From a virus, in IMG/VR virus record IMGVR_UViG_3300025138_000417, positions 1 to 22,233 of that record: 22,233 bases of DNA. The stretch is one strand, 5' to 3'. The notes beneath the pieces were generated by a model. That model made no database searches, was not told where the DNA came from, and saw nothing but the letters and a program-made list of their open reading frames with translations. Every line of letters starts with the position of its first letter. Positions within the stretch are counted from its first letter, which is position 1. This document shows positions 8,701 through 14,889 of this stretch, piece by piece. The position numbers and the translations under genes are program-made.

Positions 8701-8865
8701 AGGATTTTAATTACTTCAGATACGGGAAGCGAATGCGAATGGGAGTTAGATGTAGAAATGACTCGTACAGTTTCTATATCTAGTTTCAGAGGGCAAGACG
8801 CAATAACAACCGAGAGCGGAGATCCTATCATTACAGAAGATAGCCTCGTAATAATTCAAGAATGA
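5773..8865 (+). CDS. Large tail-tip/hub protein with glycine-rich linker and C-terminal extension
   Basis: A 1030-residue protein starting in an ATGA overlap. The N-terminus (LDLENAPSIALNLSVAKPGELMKRSSPYSQTFRLPFTDKNDRFF) is the typical opening of large tail proteins in Bacteroidota siphophages. Around residues 440-530 is a second conserved block: FIKDLAQRFNLVIEAD, LIIEPYDTWIESGSTLDWSDKMDY, then KIQPTTQLKTK. These suggest a tail hub. From about residue 788 to 830 there is a Gly-rich hinge, with GGGGATGGGGGG and a second run of GGGG. The last 200 residues form a separate beta-rich region containing TGGTGNVGDQDFQEW and repeated Thr/Ser-rich strands, possibly an adhesin-type extension. A hub plus extension could contact the cell surface; this is inferred. 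Confidence 0.65.
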   Translation: MIELRAREQQGSPAPFITLDLENAPSIALNLSVAKPGELMKRSSPYSQTFRLPFTDKNDRFFGAFYDANLVDGDFNPGSNTYAIIVENGSDVIRGTLRLFSVNLLNRYYEVSVQGEAGDLFTTIGVKTLRNAFQNSSGVDLTTYNFVMNAANIKTSQTVTNDITSGSIGAGTVIVPFIDHGLITSGQPIYGDNIASGGLFNNASFEQFLVRGGDFKPAIKLKAVFDRILSEAGFTYSSTFLSSSYFSSLYMTLADHMERYARNAVDDCRVGLDQNFVTSNFNVENEVAIYFGDETTASGFFDVGNLHNGLSYVAPESGNVEFSYSIFIQSGGSNWTVGSVFVEVVSASGQSSGSVITVLATQGQIAQVTATGVIPDVQQFEAVQLRIWFNPFFQISNPDQNVTVLQSNGGVNSFIYFKGAQAIEAECLVPRCMPPVSQAAFIKDLAQRFNLVIEADIDNPSQLIIEPYDTWIESGSTLDWSDKMDYDKERKIQPTTQLKTKTINLGDAPSSDVGNTYIQESGGTTFGRYVQVIDDEFSQGELKNTPLFAPFHVYPIPNSYGDPNTDIPGYLAGRFYSVNDEGATSWKAQPPKLFCLQSLITLPASIFIQGTEFTDLAFCSPYNESPVTSTALSLYWQGTTPPFSMNSALISQTSVGGYFHQYWRKYINSIYSPDSRIFEASFYLTASDIRSLRFNNRIFIEGSAYRLTEIRNYQAGTHETTQCVFLRDLGRETFGGCENYPTFPLFDGTVRFVDSTGTPVTDPGQICCESNGFTYQDNLCWWNPPDNDTGGGGATGGGGGGPIKDDVVIDSGFTGGGGNPSGGGLPGKVSVDDYDESAEGTARHQLNRLNLPANQTTRRVRNLSNGDIAVTDRFIMTGRTDGSTTSAARPVGGGRIIMVDEATHAAFTIRATSVQVGKTGGTGNVGDQDFQEWTAIVRGSDSFTQINSQTQEKTPTTGARTVSIATASSGTQKGTVRILITSDTGSECEWELDVEMTRTVSISSFRGQDAITTESGDPIITEDSLVIIQE

Positions 8866-9044
8866 GAAAATACATTCATAACACGGGAGAGATAATCGTT
8901 AAGGCGCTATCTATTTCTCAGAAAGTAGAGGTTTACGGCCATGATGATTTAGGCCGCCTCTATGGTTACTATGAACTCGGTAACGAATCGCCTTGGAGTA
9001 AAATTAAAAAAGGTATCCGCAATGGCTCAGGACGTAGACGTTAA
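8862..9044 (+). CDS. Small protein between tail-tip and tape-measure genes
   Basis: A 60-residue protein with a strict ATGA overlap with the 1030-residue gene, the same junction used throughout the module, which argues that it is translated. The sequence contains GEIIVKALSISQKVEVYGHDDLGRLYGYYELG, a strand-rich stretch, and a basic C-terminus (KIKKGIRNGSGRRR). Its last 23 bases overlap the tape-measure start at 9022. I recognise no family. It could be a minor tail-tip component or a translational coupler for the tape-measure gene. Confidence 0.6.
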   Translation: MRKYIHNTGEIIVKALSISQKVEVYGHDDLGRLYGYYELGNESPWSKIKKGIRNGSGRRR

Positions 9045-10845
9045 CGTTAAAGTTACGGGCCTCGATAAAGCGGCCAAGGAAGTAAACAAGGTAGAAGAAT
9101 CTACCTCCGATCTAGGTTCCTCATTTGGGCAACTCGAAAGCGCGGCGGATAAGTTTACCGGCGGAGCGGTATCCGGACTAAGGGCAGCGGCCCAAGGAAC
9201 TAAGGCATTTATTAAAGGGCTGAAGCTAACGCGAACGGCTCTTATTGCTACCGGAATCGGAGCGGTTGTATTATCGGTTACTGCCTTGGTAGCGGCGTTT
9301 ACCAAAACGCAACGAGGGGCGGAGATGCTCGAAAAAGTTACGGCTGGCTTAGGGGCGGCTTTTGATGTTATTACAGATATCGCCGCCGGTCTTGGAGAGG
9401 CAATCGTTAACGCCTTCCTTAATCCGGTAGAAGCTATCCAAGGATTCGCGGAGACGGTTAAAACTTACGTTACCGATCAGATACAAAACATTATCGACGG
9501 CCTCGGCTTACTCGGTAAATCTATCTCGCTAGTATTCGAAGGCGAATGGAGCGCGGCGGCGGATGCCGCATTAGAAGGAACGAAGAAACTAGGAGAAGGC
9601 GTTACAAGATTAAACCCATTAACGGCCGGCCTTGCTTTGGCTGTAGATGGGGTAGTTAAGGTAGTTAATGAGGTAGCGCCAGCGATGGCTGAAGCGGCTA
9701 CAGCGGCTTCTAAATTATCTGCGGCATCTATTCAACTGCGAAAGGATCAGAGAGATTTGCAGTTAGAGTTCGCAGAAGGTAGAGCGCAAATTAAAGAGTA
9801 CAACCTAATCGCGGAGGATACTACTCGAACGCTAGAGGAACGATTAGAGGCAGCCCAAAAAGCTATAGATATTGAGAAGGGCTTAATGAGCGAGCGGCAA
9901 AGACTAGCAGAAGAAGAGGTAAGGATTCAAAAGGAAACGATGGCCCTAAGCGAGTCTACCGAGGAAGACCAACAAAGGCTAGTAGATCTTGAAGCGGCCT
10001 TAATTAACATCCGTACCGAATCGGCGGAAATGCAAACTACCCTAAATAATAAACTTAACATTATAAGGGATCAGGCATTAGCAGAAGAGGAGGCCCGTTT
10101 TCAGCGTAGCGAGGAACTCGATGCGGCTATTCAAACGGAAAGGGAAGCGGAGTACGCGGCAATCGTTGCAGATTACGAAGCAAAGTTTGCTCTGGCTGAT
10201 GAGTTCGGTAGAGGCGAAGCGGAGTTAAAAGAAATGCAAAAGGCGGAACTAGCGGCTATCGATAAGAAGTACGCGGATATCGCCATAGCAGAACAAGAAC
10301 GATTAGATGCGGCTACCCTTAAAACGCAACGGGATACCGAAGCCTTTAGGATTAAAGCTACTAAGGATACTCTTAACGTCCTGATGAGCCTAAGCGATAC
10401 GTTTGCCGGTGAATCGGAAGAGGCGCAACGTAGAGCATTCGAAAGAAATAAAGCCATAGCAACCGCGCAAGGATTAATAACTACCTACGAGAGCGCGATA
10501 GCGGCGTACCGTTCACAGTTGACGGCTACCCCAGATAGCCCTATTCGGGCGGCAATCGCGGCAGGTATTGCTACAGCGGCCGGATTGGCTAACGTAGCTA
10601 AGATTCGAAAACAGAAATTCCAAACTAGCGGAGGTACTGACGGCGGAGGGGATACCGGTACTCGATCGGCTACTATACCTACCCCGCAAGAAGTGGGATC
10701 CGATGTAGGCTCTTTAATACCTCAAGGAGATGCCATAGATTTTACCGCTCCAGAGGTTAAACCCGTGCAAGCATTTGTAATCAGTAACGAAATATCTAAC
10801 GCTCAGGCTCTCGATGCCGAGTTAGCGATTCAATCCACTTTGTAA
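9022..10845 (+). CDS. Tape measure protein
   Basis: I chose the ATG at 9022 (MAQDVDVNVKVTGLDKAAKEV), the usual opening of Bacteroidota phage tape measures, over an in-frame ATG at 8962 that lies deep in the previous gene; this gives 607 residues. It is alanine-rich and helical. A strongly hydrophobic segment spans about residues 72-94 (TALIATGIGAVVLSVTALVA), followed by long charged coiled-coil stretches (about 230-460). The C-terminal IRAAIAAGIATAAGLANVAKIRKQKF is a recurrent end of tape measures in these phages. The protein sets tail length; at about 1.5 angstrom per residue a tail near 90 nm is expected. No peptidase or lysozyme domain was seen. The only gene between it and the capsid module is the protease. 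Confidence 0.88.
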   Translation: MAQDVDVNVKVTGLDKAAKEVNKVEESTSDLGSSFGQLESAADKFTGGAVSGLRAAAQGTKAFIKGLKLTRTALIATGIGAVVLSVTALVAAFTKTQRGAEMLEKVTAGLGAAFDVITDIAAGLGEAIVNAFLNPVEAIQGFAETVKTYVTDQIQNIIDGLGLLGKSISLVFEGEWSAAADAALEGTKKLGEGVTRLNPLTAGLALAVDGVVKVVNEVAPAMAEAATAASKLSAASIQLRKDQRDLQLEFAEGRAQIKEYNLIAEDTTRTLEERLEAAQKAIDIEKGLMSERQRLAEEEVRIQKETMALSESTEEDQQRLVDLEAALINIRTESAEMQTTLNNKLNIIRDQALAEEEARFQRSEELDAAIQTEREAEYAAIVADYEAKFALADEFGRGEAELKEMQKAELAAIDKKYADIAIAEQERLDAATLKTQRDTEAFRIKATKDTLNVLMSLSDTFAGESEEAQRRAFERNKAIATAQGLITTYESAIAAYRSQLTATPDSPIRAAIAAGIATAAGLANVAKIRKQKFQTSGGTDGGGDTGTRSATIPTPQEVGSDVGSLIPQGDAIDFTAPEVKPVQAFVISNEISNAQALDAELAIQSTL

Positions 10846-10846
10846 G

Positions 10847-12046
10847 ATGAAAAAACTAGAACTGCTCATAGACGAAGAGAGCGAACAATTCGGAGTAGAG
10901 GCCATTAGTTTGGTTTTTAGCCCGGCCATAGAGGAGCATTTTATTTTCCTCAATAAAGGAGAGCGATTTACCTTCGCCCAAGTTGACGAAGAGAAGCGGC
11001 TACTAATCGGCCCAGCCCTTATTCCGAATAAGAATATCCCCAGATTCGACCAGCAGAATAACGAAGAGTACGAGGTTTACTTTTCAGAGGCTACTGTAGC
11101 GCAAGCGGCGGAACTATTCTTAAAGGAGAAGCGAACCGATGCCTATACGGTAGAACATAAAGACGATGTAAACGGCCTCTCCGTTTTCGAGAGTTGGATA
11201 GTACAAGACTCTAAGAAGGATAAAGCCGCACTCTATGGGTTCGATGTTCCCGTAGGTACTTGGATGGTTTCGGTTAAGGTGCATAATGATGAGGTTTGGA
11301 ATCAAGTAAAGGGAGGAGAATACCGAGGCTTCTCTATCGAAGGTTGGTTTGTAGATCGCTTAGTTCATATGCAAGAAGGCCCAACCTTAGAAGAGGTAAC
11401 CTTAGCAGTTAAGGAGGCGCTCGTTCCTATCGATTTCTTAGATGGCGCTCCGCTATTTGCGAGCGAGTTCGAGGCTAACTTATACGCTGAAACTATCGGA
11501 TGCTCTGGCTCTCACGTTCACAATTTAACGGGAACGGATTTCTATATGCCATGCGAAAACCATGAACAAGCGATAGAGTACGAAGGGCCAAGCATTATCG
11601 TAGCTATGGAAGCGGGAGAAAAAGAGAACTTCGAAAGCTATAGCGATTATCCAGATGCGGTAAAGAATAACGCTAAGAGAGGCATCGAACTAAACGAAGC
11701 CAACGGCAACAAATGCGCAACGCAAACCGGTAAAGTTCGAGCGCAACAGTTAGCAAAAGGCGAAGCGATTACCGAGGAAACTATTTCTAGGATGTTTAGC
11801 TACTTATCTCGCGCCGAAGCAAACTACGATCCGGAGGATCCTAATGCTTGCGGAACTATCTCCTATCTTCTTTGGGGAGGTAAGAGCGCGAAGAGTTGGG
11901 CCGAGAGTAAGTTAAACCAACTCGAAAAGTTAGAACTTGAGGCGTATCCGTGGGAGGAATGTATAGCCGAACAGATGGCGGAATACGGTAGCCGCGAAAC
12001 GGCGGAGAAGATTTGCGGAGCAATCAAAGCAAAATATGGTAGTTAA
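10847..12046 (+). CDS. XkdF-like prohead protease fused to two additional modules
   Basis: A 399-residue protein starting one base after the tape-measure stop. Residues 10-175 look like the XkdF-type prohead serine protease: LLIGPALIPNKNIPR, the histidine in YTVEHKDD (H104), GTWMVSVKVHND and the serine in YRGFSIEGWF (S163), as candidate catalytic residues. Next, residues 218-240 hold C219, H223, H225, C236 and H239 (GCSGSHVH and YMPCENHEQ), possibly a metal site. Residues 265-360 form a helical module with DYPDAVKNNAKRGIELNEANG, RAQQLAKGEAIT and LLWGGKSAKSWAE, known from proteins of other Bacteroidota phages. The last 35 residues (ECIAEQMAEYG..ETAEKICGAIKAKY) are a short helix-hairpin tail. 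It would cleave scaffold and capsid during head maturation. Confidence 0.8.
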   Translation: MKKLELLIDEESEQFGVEAISLVFSPAIEEHFIFLNKGERFTFAQVDEEKRLLIGPALIPNKNIPRFDQQNNEEYEVYFSEATVAQAAELFLKEKRTDAYTVEHKDDVNGLSVFESWIVQDSKKDKAALYGFDVPVGTWMVSVKVHNDEVWNQVKGGEYRGFSIEGWFVDRLVHMQEGPTLEEVTLAVKEALVPIDFLDGAPLFASEFEANLYAETIGCSGSHVHNLTGTDFYMPCENHEQAIEYEGPSIIVAMEAGEKENFESYSDYPDAVKNNAKRGIELNEANGNKCATQTGKVRAQQLAKGEAITEETISRMFSYLSRAEANYDPEDPNACGTISYLLWGGKSAKSWAESKLNQLEKLELEAYPWEECIAEQMAEYGSRETAEKICGAIKAKYGS

Positions 12047-12097
12047 AACTCAAACAATTTAACCTCTGGGAATATCTCAGAATAGAAAACCCAAGAT

Positions 12098-12802
12098 ATG
12101 AGCGTACTAGATCAAATCCGGGAGGCAGTAACTTCCCTCTCCAAAGAGCAACGCCGCGAGTTTTACGCGGAGGCTCGCTTAGATGATGGCCGGAAAATCG
12201 CAACAGAACGAGATGCCTTCGATCCGGGGGCTATGGTTTCCCTCCTTTCGGATGATGGGGAAAGCGTTCCTCTCGATGCCGGTACTTATAAACTCGACGA
12301 TGGTAAAGAAATCATCATAGACGAAAACAACCGCATCGCGGAAGCTACCGTAGACGATGGCGAAGTAGTAGAGGTAGAAGCCTCAGCCGATACCGAACTA
12401 ATGAAGTACGATGAAGTTCTAGCTGGACTTGTTGCCCGCTTCAATGTAGAGGAAGGCTTGGCTAAGACTATTACCGCTTTCGTTATGGACGTATACGGCG
12501 ATAGTATGGAAATGGAAACGATTCCCGAAGCCGAAGAAGAAGGCTATAAGGATGGAATCGCAGATGAAAAGGAAGATGTACGCGAGGATATGAATGCAGA
12601 GGCACTAAGCGAAATCGCTAAAGGTTTCGAGGCGCTCTCTAAGCGTATCGCCAATCTTGAAAACCAACCCGCCGCCAATCCGGTAGCGGTAACGCCGGAA
12701 GGCAATAAAGAAAACCTATCGGCTATGCGCAAGCCAGAAGGGAAAAGAAACAATTTTAACGCAGTAGAACGCGCTCTACAAATCATTAACGAGAACCGAT
12801 GA
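12098..12802 (+). CDS. Capsid scaffold-like protein
   Basis: A 234-residue, very acidic protein placed between the protease and the major capsid gene, where scaffolds usually lie. After an N-terminal helix (VLDQIREAVTSLSKEQRREF) a small beta region follows (about residues 28-90: GRKIATERDAFDPGAMV, VPLDAGTYKLDDGKEIIIDENNRI), resembling the beta-sandwich domain of scaffold-type proteins in Bacteroidota phages. A helical region rich in Glu and Lys (about 145-190) precedes a basic, Asn-rich C-terminus (MRKPEGKRNNFNAVERALQII), the usual type of capsid-contacting end. A 51-base gap separates it from the protease; its stop overlaps the capsid start (ATGA). Function is inferred from order and composition. 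Confidence 0.7.
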   Translation: MSVLDQIREAVTSLSKEQRREFYAEARLDDGRKIATERDAFDPGAMVSLLSDDGESVPLDAGTYKLDDGKEIIIDENNRIAEATVDDGEVVEVEASADTELMKYDEVLAGLVARFNVEEGLAKTITAFVMDVYGDSMEMETIPEAEEEGYKDGIADEKEDVREDMNAEALSEIAKGFEALSKRIANLENQPAANPVAVTPEGNKENLSAMRKPEGKRNNFNAVERALQIINENR

Positions 12803-13773
12803 ATAACGCTCTCTCTAAAAAGTACGATTTCGATATCGATGCTTCAGTAAACACGTATGCCGGCGAACTTGCCTTGCCATACGTTACCGCCGCCGTTCTC
12901 GGTGCGGAAACAATTAACCAAGACCGATGCCGCCTTATCGAAGGGGTTGTAGGTAAAGCCGTTATTAGCGGCCTAGCCTTTACGGATGTAATCCAAGCCT
13001 CCGCCTGTGCGGGAACGGATGGAGCGGATCTCGCTCTTACCGAACAAGTATTGGAGGTTAACTCTCTTATGGTGAAGGAAACAATTTGCCGTGGTACTAT
13101 CTTCCCTACATGGATGGCGGCTCAAGGCCGGATGCAACGTAACGGAGATATCCCGCCATCGTTTGCCGATTTCCTTTTGAGTTCAACAGCGGCACAAGCC
13201 GGAACATCTTTGGAAAATCTTCTCTGGCAAGGTGCTACAACTACTTTCCCTCTCGGCTTCCTTTCTAATAATGGAACAATTAACGAGGCGGGTATTGATG
13301 CATCGGCTTGTAAGGGCTTTATCGAGCATGATACGGGGGGTACGGCTTGGACTGCTACTACCATCCTCGGCCATATGAACGGAGTATTTGCGGCGGCTCA
13401 AGCAGTACCGGGAATTTTGCAGAAGCCCGGTTGCGGTTTCTACGTTTCATACGAAGCATACTCTTTCTACTTGCAAGCAATGGCAGCGCAGAACACCGGC
13501 CCCGGCTTTAATCAGTCTATGGAAGGTGCTACTTACTTGGGCTACCCCGTTTACCCAACGCCGGGCATTCCAAATGCTGTAGATGTTATGGTATTCACTT
13601 ATCCCGATAACCTCGTAGTAGGTACTAACGCATACTCTGGAAACGAACAAGCGGCATTGATTCCCGTATATCAATACGATGGAAGCGATAACGTAAAAGT
13701 TTCAATGGATTTCGCGGTAGGAGTACAAACCGCAGTAGCGGGCGATGGTGTTGTAGGATTCGATTTTACTTAA
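12799..13773 (+). CDS. Major capsid protein
   Basis: A 324-residue protein in an ATGA overlap with the scaffold. The order LALPYVTAAVLGAETI (about 24-39), a conserved Cys region (C70, SACAGTDGADLALTEQVLEVNSLMVKETICRG, C97), PTWMAAQGRM, SFADFLLSSTAAQAGTSLENLLWQGAT and a C-terminal FAVGVQTAVAGDG is the pattern of HK97-fold major capsid proteins in Bacteroidota phages. The acidic N-arm is short (about 12 residues), and no separate cleaved delta domain is obvious, which fits with a stand-alone scaffold. It forms the head shell. Cysteines C70 and C97 may form a disulfide, which is inferred. The gene is four bases from the tail-tube-like gene. Confidence 0.85.
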   Translation: MNNALSKKYDFDIDASVNTYAGELALPYVTAAVLGAETINQDRCRLIEGVVGKAVISGLAFTDVIQASACAGTDGADLALTEQVLEVNSLMVKETICRGTIFPTWMAAQGRMQRNGDIPPSFADFLLSSTAAQAGTSLENLLWQGATTTFPLGFLSNNGTINEAGIDASACKGFIEHDTGGTAWTATTILGHMNGVFAAAQAVPGILQKPGCGFYVSYEAYSFYLQAMAAQNTGPGFNQSMEGATYLGYPVYPTPGIPNAVDVMVFTYPDNLVVGTNAYSGNEQAALIPVYQYDGSDNVKVSMDFAVGVQTAVAGDGVVGFDFT

Positions 13774-13777
13774 TAAC

Positions 13778-14350
13778 ATGGCTTGCCTCATCAACGCCGG
13801 GCGGCTTGTTGAGTGTAAGGATGCAATCGGAGGGCTGAAGCGAATTTACCTCGCTAACTTTATCGAAGATTACGCCTTTACTCTTAACACTAGCGCCGGT
13901 ACTCTCAACCAGGTAGATGAACTACCCGCTACCACGGTATTCGAATACGATTTACGCCCCGATCTTAGCGGTCTTACGGTGAATATCGGAGCGGATAGCG
14001 CAACGGGTACAACGAGTTTCGAGCAAGTGTTGGCCTTTACTTTGCAACAAGTGAAGATCAAAGATGCCGAACAAATCCAAGCAATGGCCCAAGGGCAACT
14101 AATGGCCTTCTGCTTAGATAATAACGATAACGTTTGGGCTTGCGGCTTGCGGCACGGCATGGACGTTACCGCCGGAGTAGTTCAAACCGGAGCAACTCGA
14201 ACAGAGTTAACCGGGATCAACTTAACGCTAACGGGTATCGAACCAGATTCGTTCCTGCTTCTCAAGCCTACGGGGGGAGTTGGAACTACGAAGTATCCTT
14301 TCGATGGGATTACTACACCGGCTAATATTACTATTACGGTAGGAACGTAA
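13778..14350 (+). CDS. Tail tube-like structural protein
   Basis: A 190-residue protein directly after the major capsid gene. The N-terminus ACLINAGRLVECKDAIGGLKRIYLANF is typical of a small family of Bacteroidota phage structural proteins starting with a Cys-x-Gly-x-x-x-x-Cys-x-D pattern, which I link to the major tail protein. Further motifs are TVFEYDLRPDLSG, SFEQVLAFTLQQVKIKDAEQIQAMAQGQLMAFCLDNNDNVWACG (about 86-129) and a C-terminal TGINLTLTGIEPDSFLLL. The mix of strands with one central helix suits a tail-tube or decoration protein. Being next to the capsid and ahead of a strong terminator fits a product needed in many copies. No database check was possible. Confidence 0.6.
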   Translation: MACLINAGRLVECKDAIGGLKRIYLANFIEDYAFTLNTSAGTLNQVDELPATTVFEYDLRPDLSGLTVNIGADSATGTTSFEQVLAFTLQQVKIKDAEQIQAMAQGQLMAFCLDNNDNVWACGLRHGMDVTAGVVQTGATRTELTGINLTLTGIEPDSFLLLKPTGGVGTTKYPFDGITTPANITITVGT

Positions 14351-14379
14351 GACTTTGTTTTGGTTTATGGTTATAGATT

Positions 14380-14410
14380 GGGGCCGCCGTTATGGTGGCC
14401 CTTTTCTTTT
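14380..14410 (+). terminator. Rho-independent terminator after the head operon
   Basis: GGGCCGCC (14381-14388), loop GTTAT, GGTGGCCC (14394-14401), then TTTTCTTTT. The eight-pair stem has one G-U pair. It lies 30 bases past the tail-tube-like stop. This would close the high-expression block or attenuate readthrough into the portal. Confidence 0.85.
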
Positions 14411-14442
14411 GTCGAACGGAATAAGCGTATTTCTATCTTTAG

Positions 14443-14889
14443 ATGATGCTAGTACTTAGGAAGAATAAAAGCACGACCTTAACGGGATCCGCGCAATCTG
14501 TTGAATTTACGGATTTAGATTCTACAGCAACTTCTTTTCTGTTAGAATTAACCAGCAATAGCACGAACGAGGTTGCATATATAGCTTCTTCCATTGCACT
14601 AACTGGAACAGCGAACCGCCCTCGATGGGTATTCTTTGGATTTGCAGCGGGAACTAATACCTCGCAAGGGGTTGTTCCTGTTTATGATTTAAGCGGGCCT
14701 AAATATCCGGAGGGATTTTACTCCTATAATATCTACGCGCAAGTAACAGAGTTCAATCTTAGCCCATCGGGGTTATCTATTGTAAATTCGGGCTTAGCTT
14801 TTCTTCAAGATGAAGACGGCGCATTTACCGAGGCTACCTATACTTCTAATCCTGACTCCGTAGAGGGGTATACCTATTACACCGAATGA
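14443..14889 (+). CDS. Beta-rich structural protein upstream of portal
   Basis: A 148-residue protein with two adjacent ATG codons (14443, 14446). It begins MMLVLRKNKSTTLTGSAQSVEF, with strands and S/T-rich loops, and has the conserved-looking GPKYPEGFYSYNIYAQ (about 85-100) followed by NLSPSGLSIVNSGLAFLQ. The 'YP.GFY.Y.IY.Q ... L..vn.G.a.l' block is one I know from small structural proteins next to Bacteroidota phage portals. The gene sits after the terminator at 14380-14410. Its stop overlaps the portal start (ATGA), so it is coupled to it. It could be a decoration or neck protein; the sequence does not settle it. Confidence 0.55.
   Translation: MMLVLRKNKSTTLTGSAQSVEFTDLDSTATSFLLELTSNSTNEVAYIASSIALTGTANRPRWVFFGFAAGTNTSQGVVPVYDLSGPKYPEGFYSYNIYAQVTEFNLSPSGLSIVNSGLAFLQDEDGAFTEATYTSNPDSVEGYTYYTE

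Noticed and set aside
8962-9021. Longer tape-measure start at 8962
   Set aside because: It would overlap the 60-residue gene by 83 bases and adds residues unlike other tape-measure starts; 9022 gives the usual opening.
14408-14441. TTTG ... TATCTTTA as promoter for the portal block
   Set aside because: The implied start site would fall inside the coding sequence after the ATG at 14443, and the -7 box has a mismatch at the key G.
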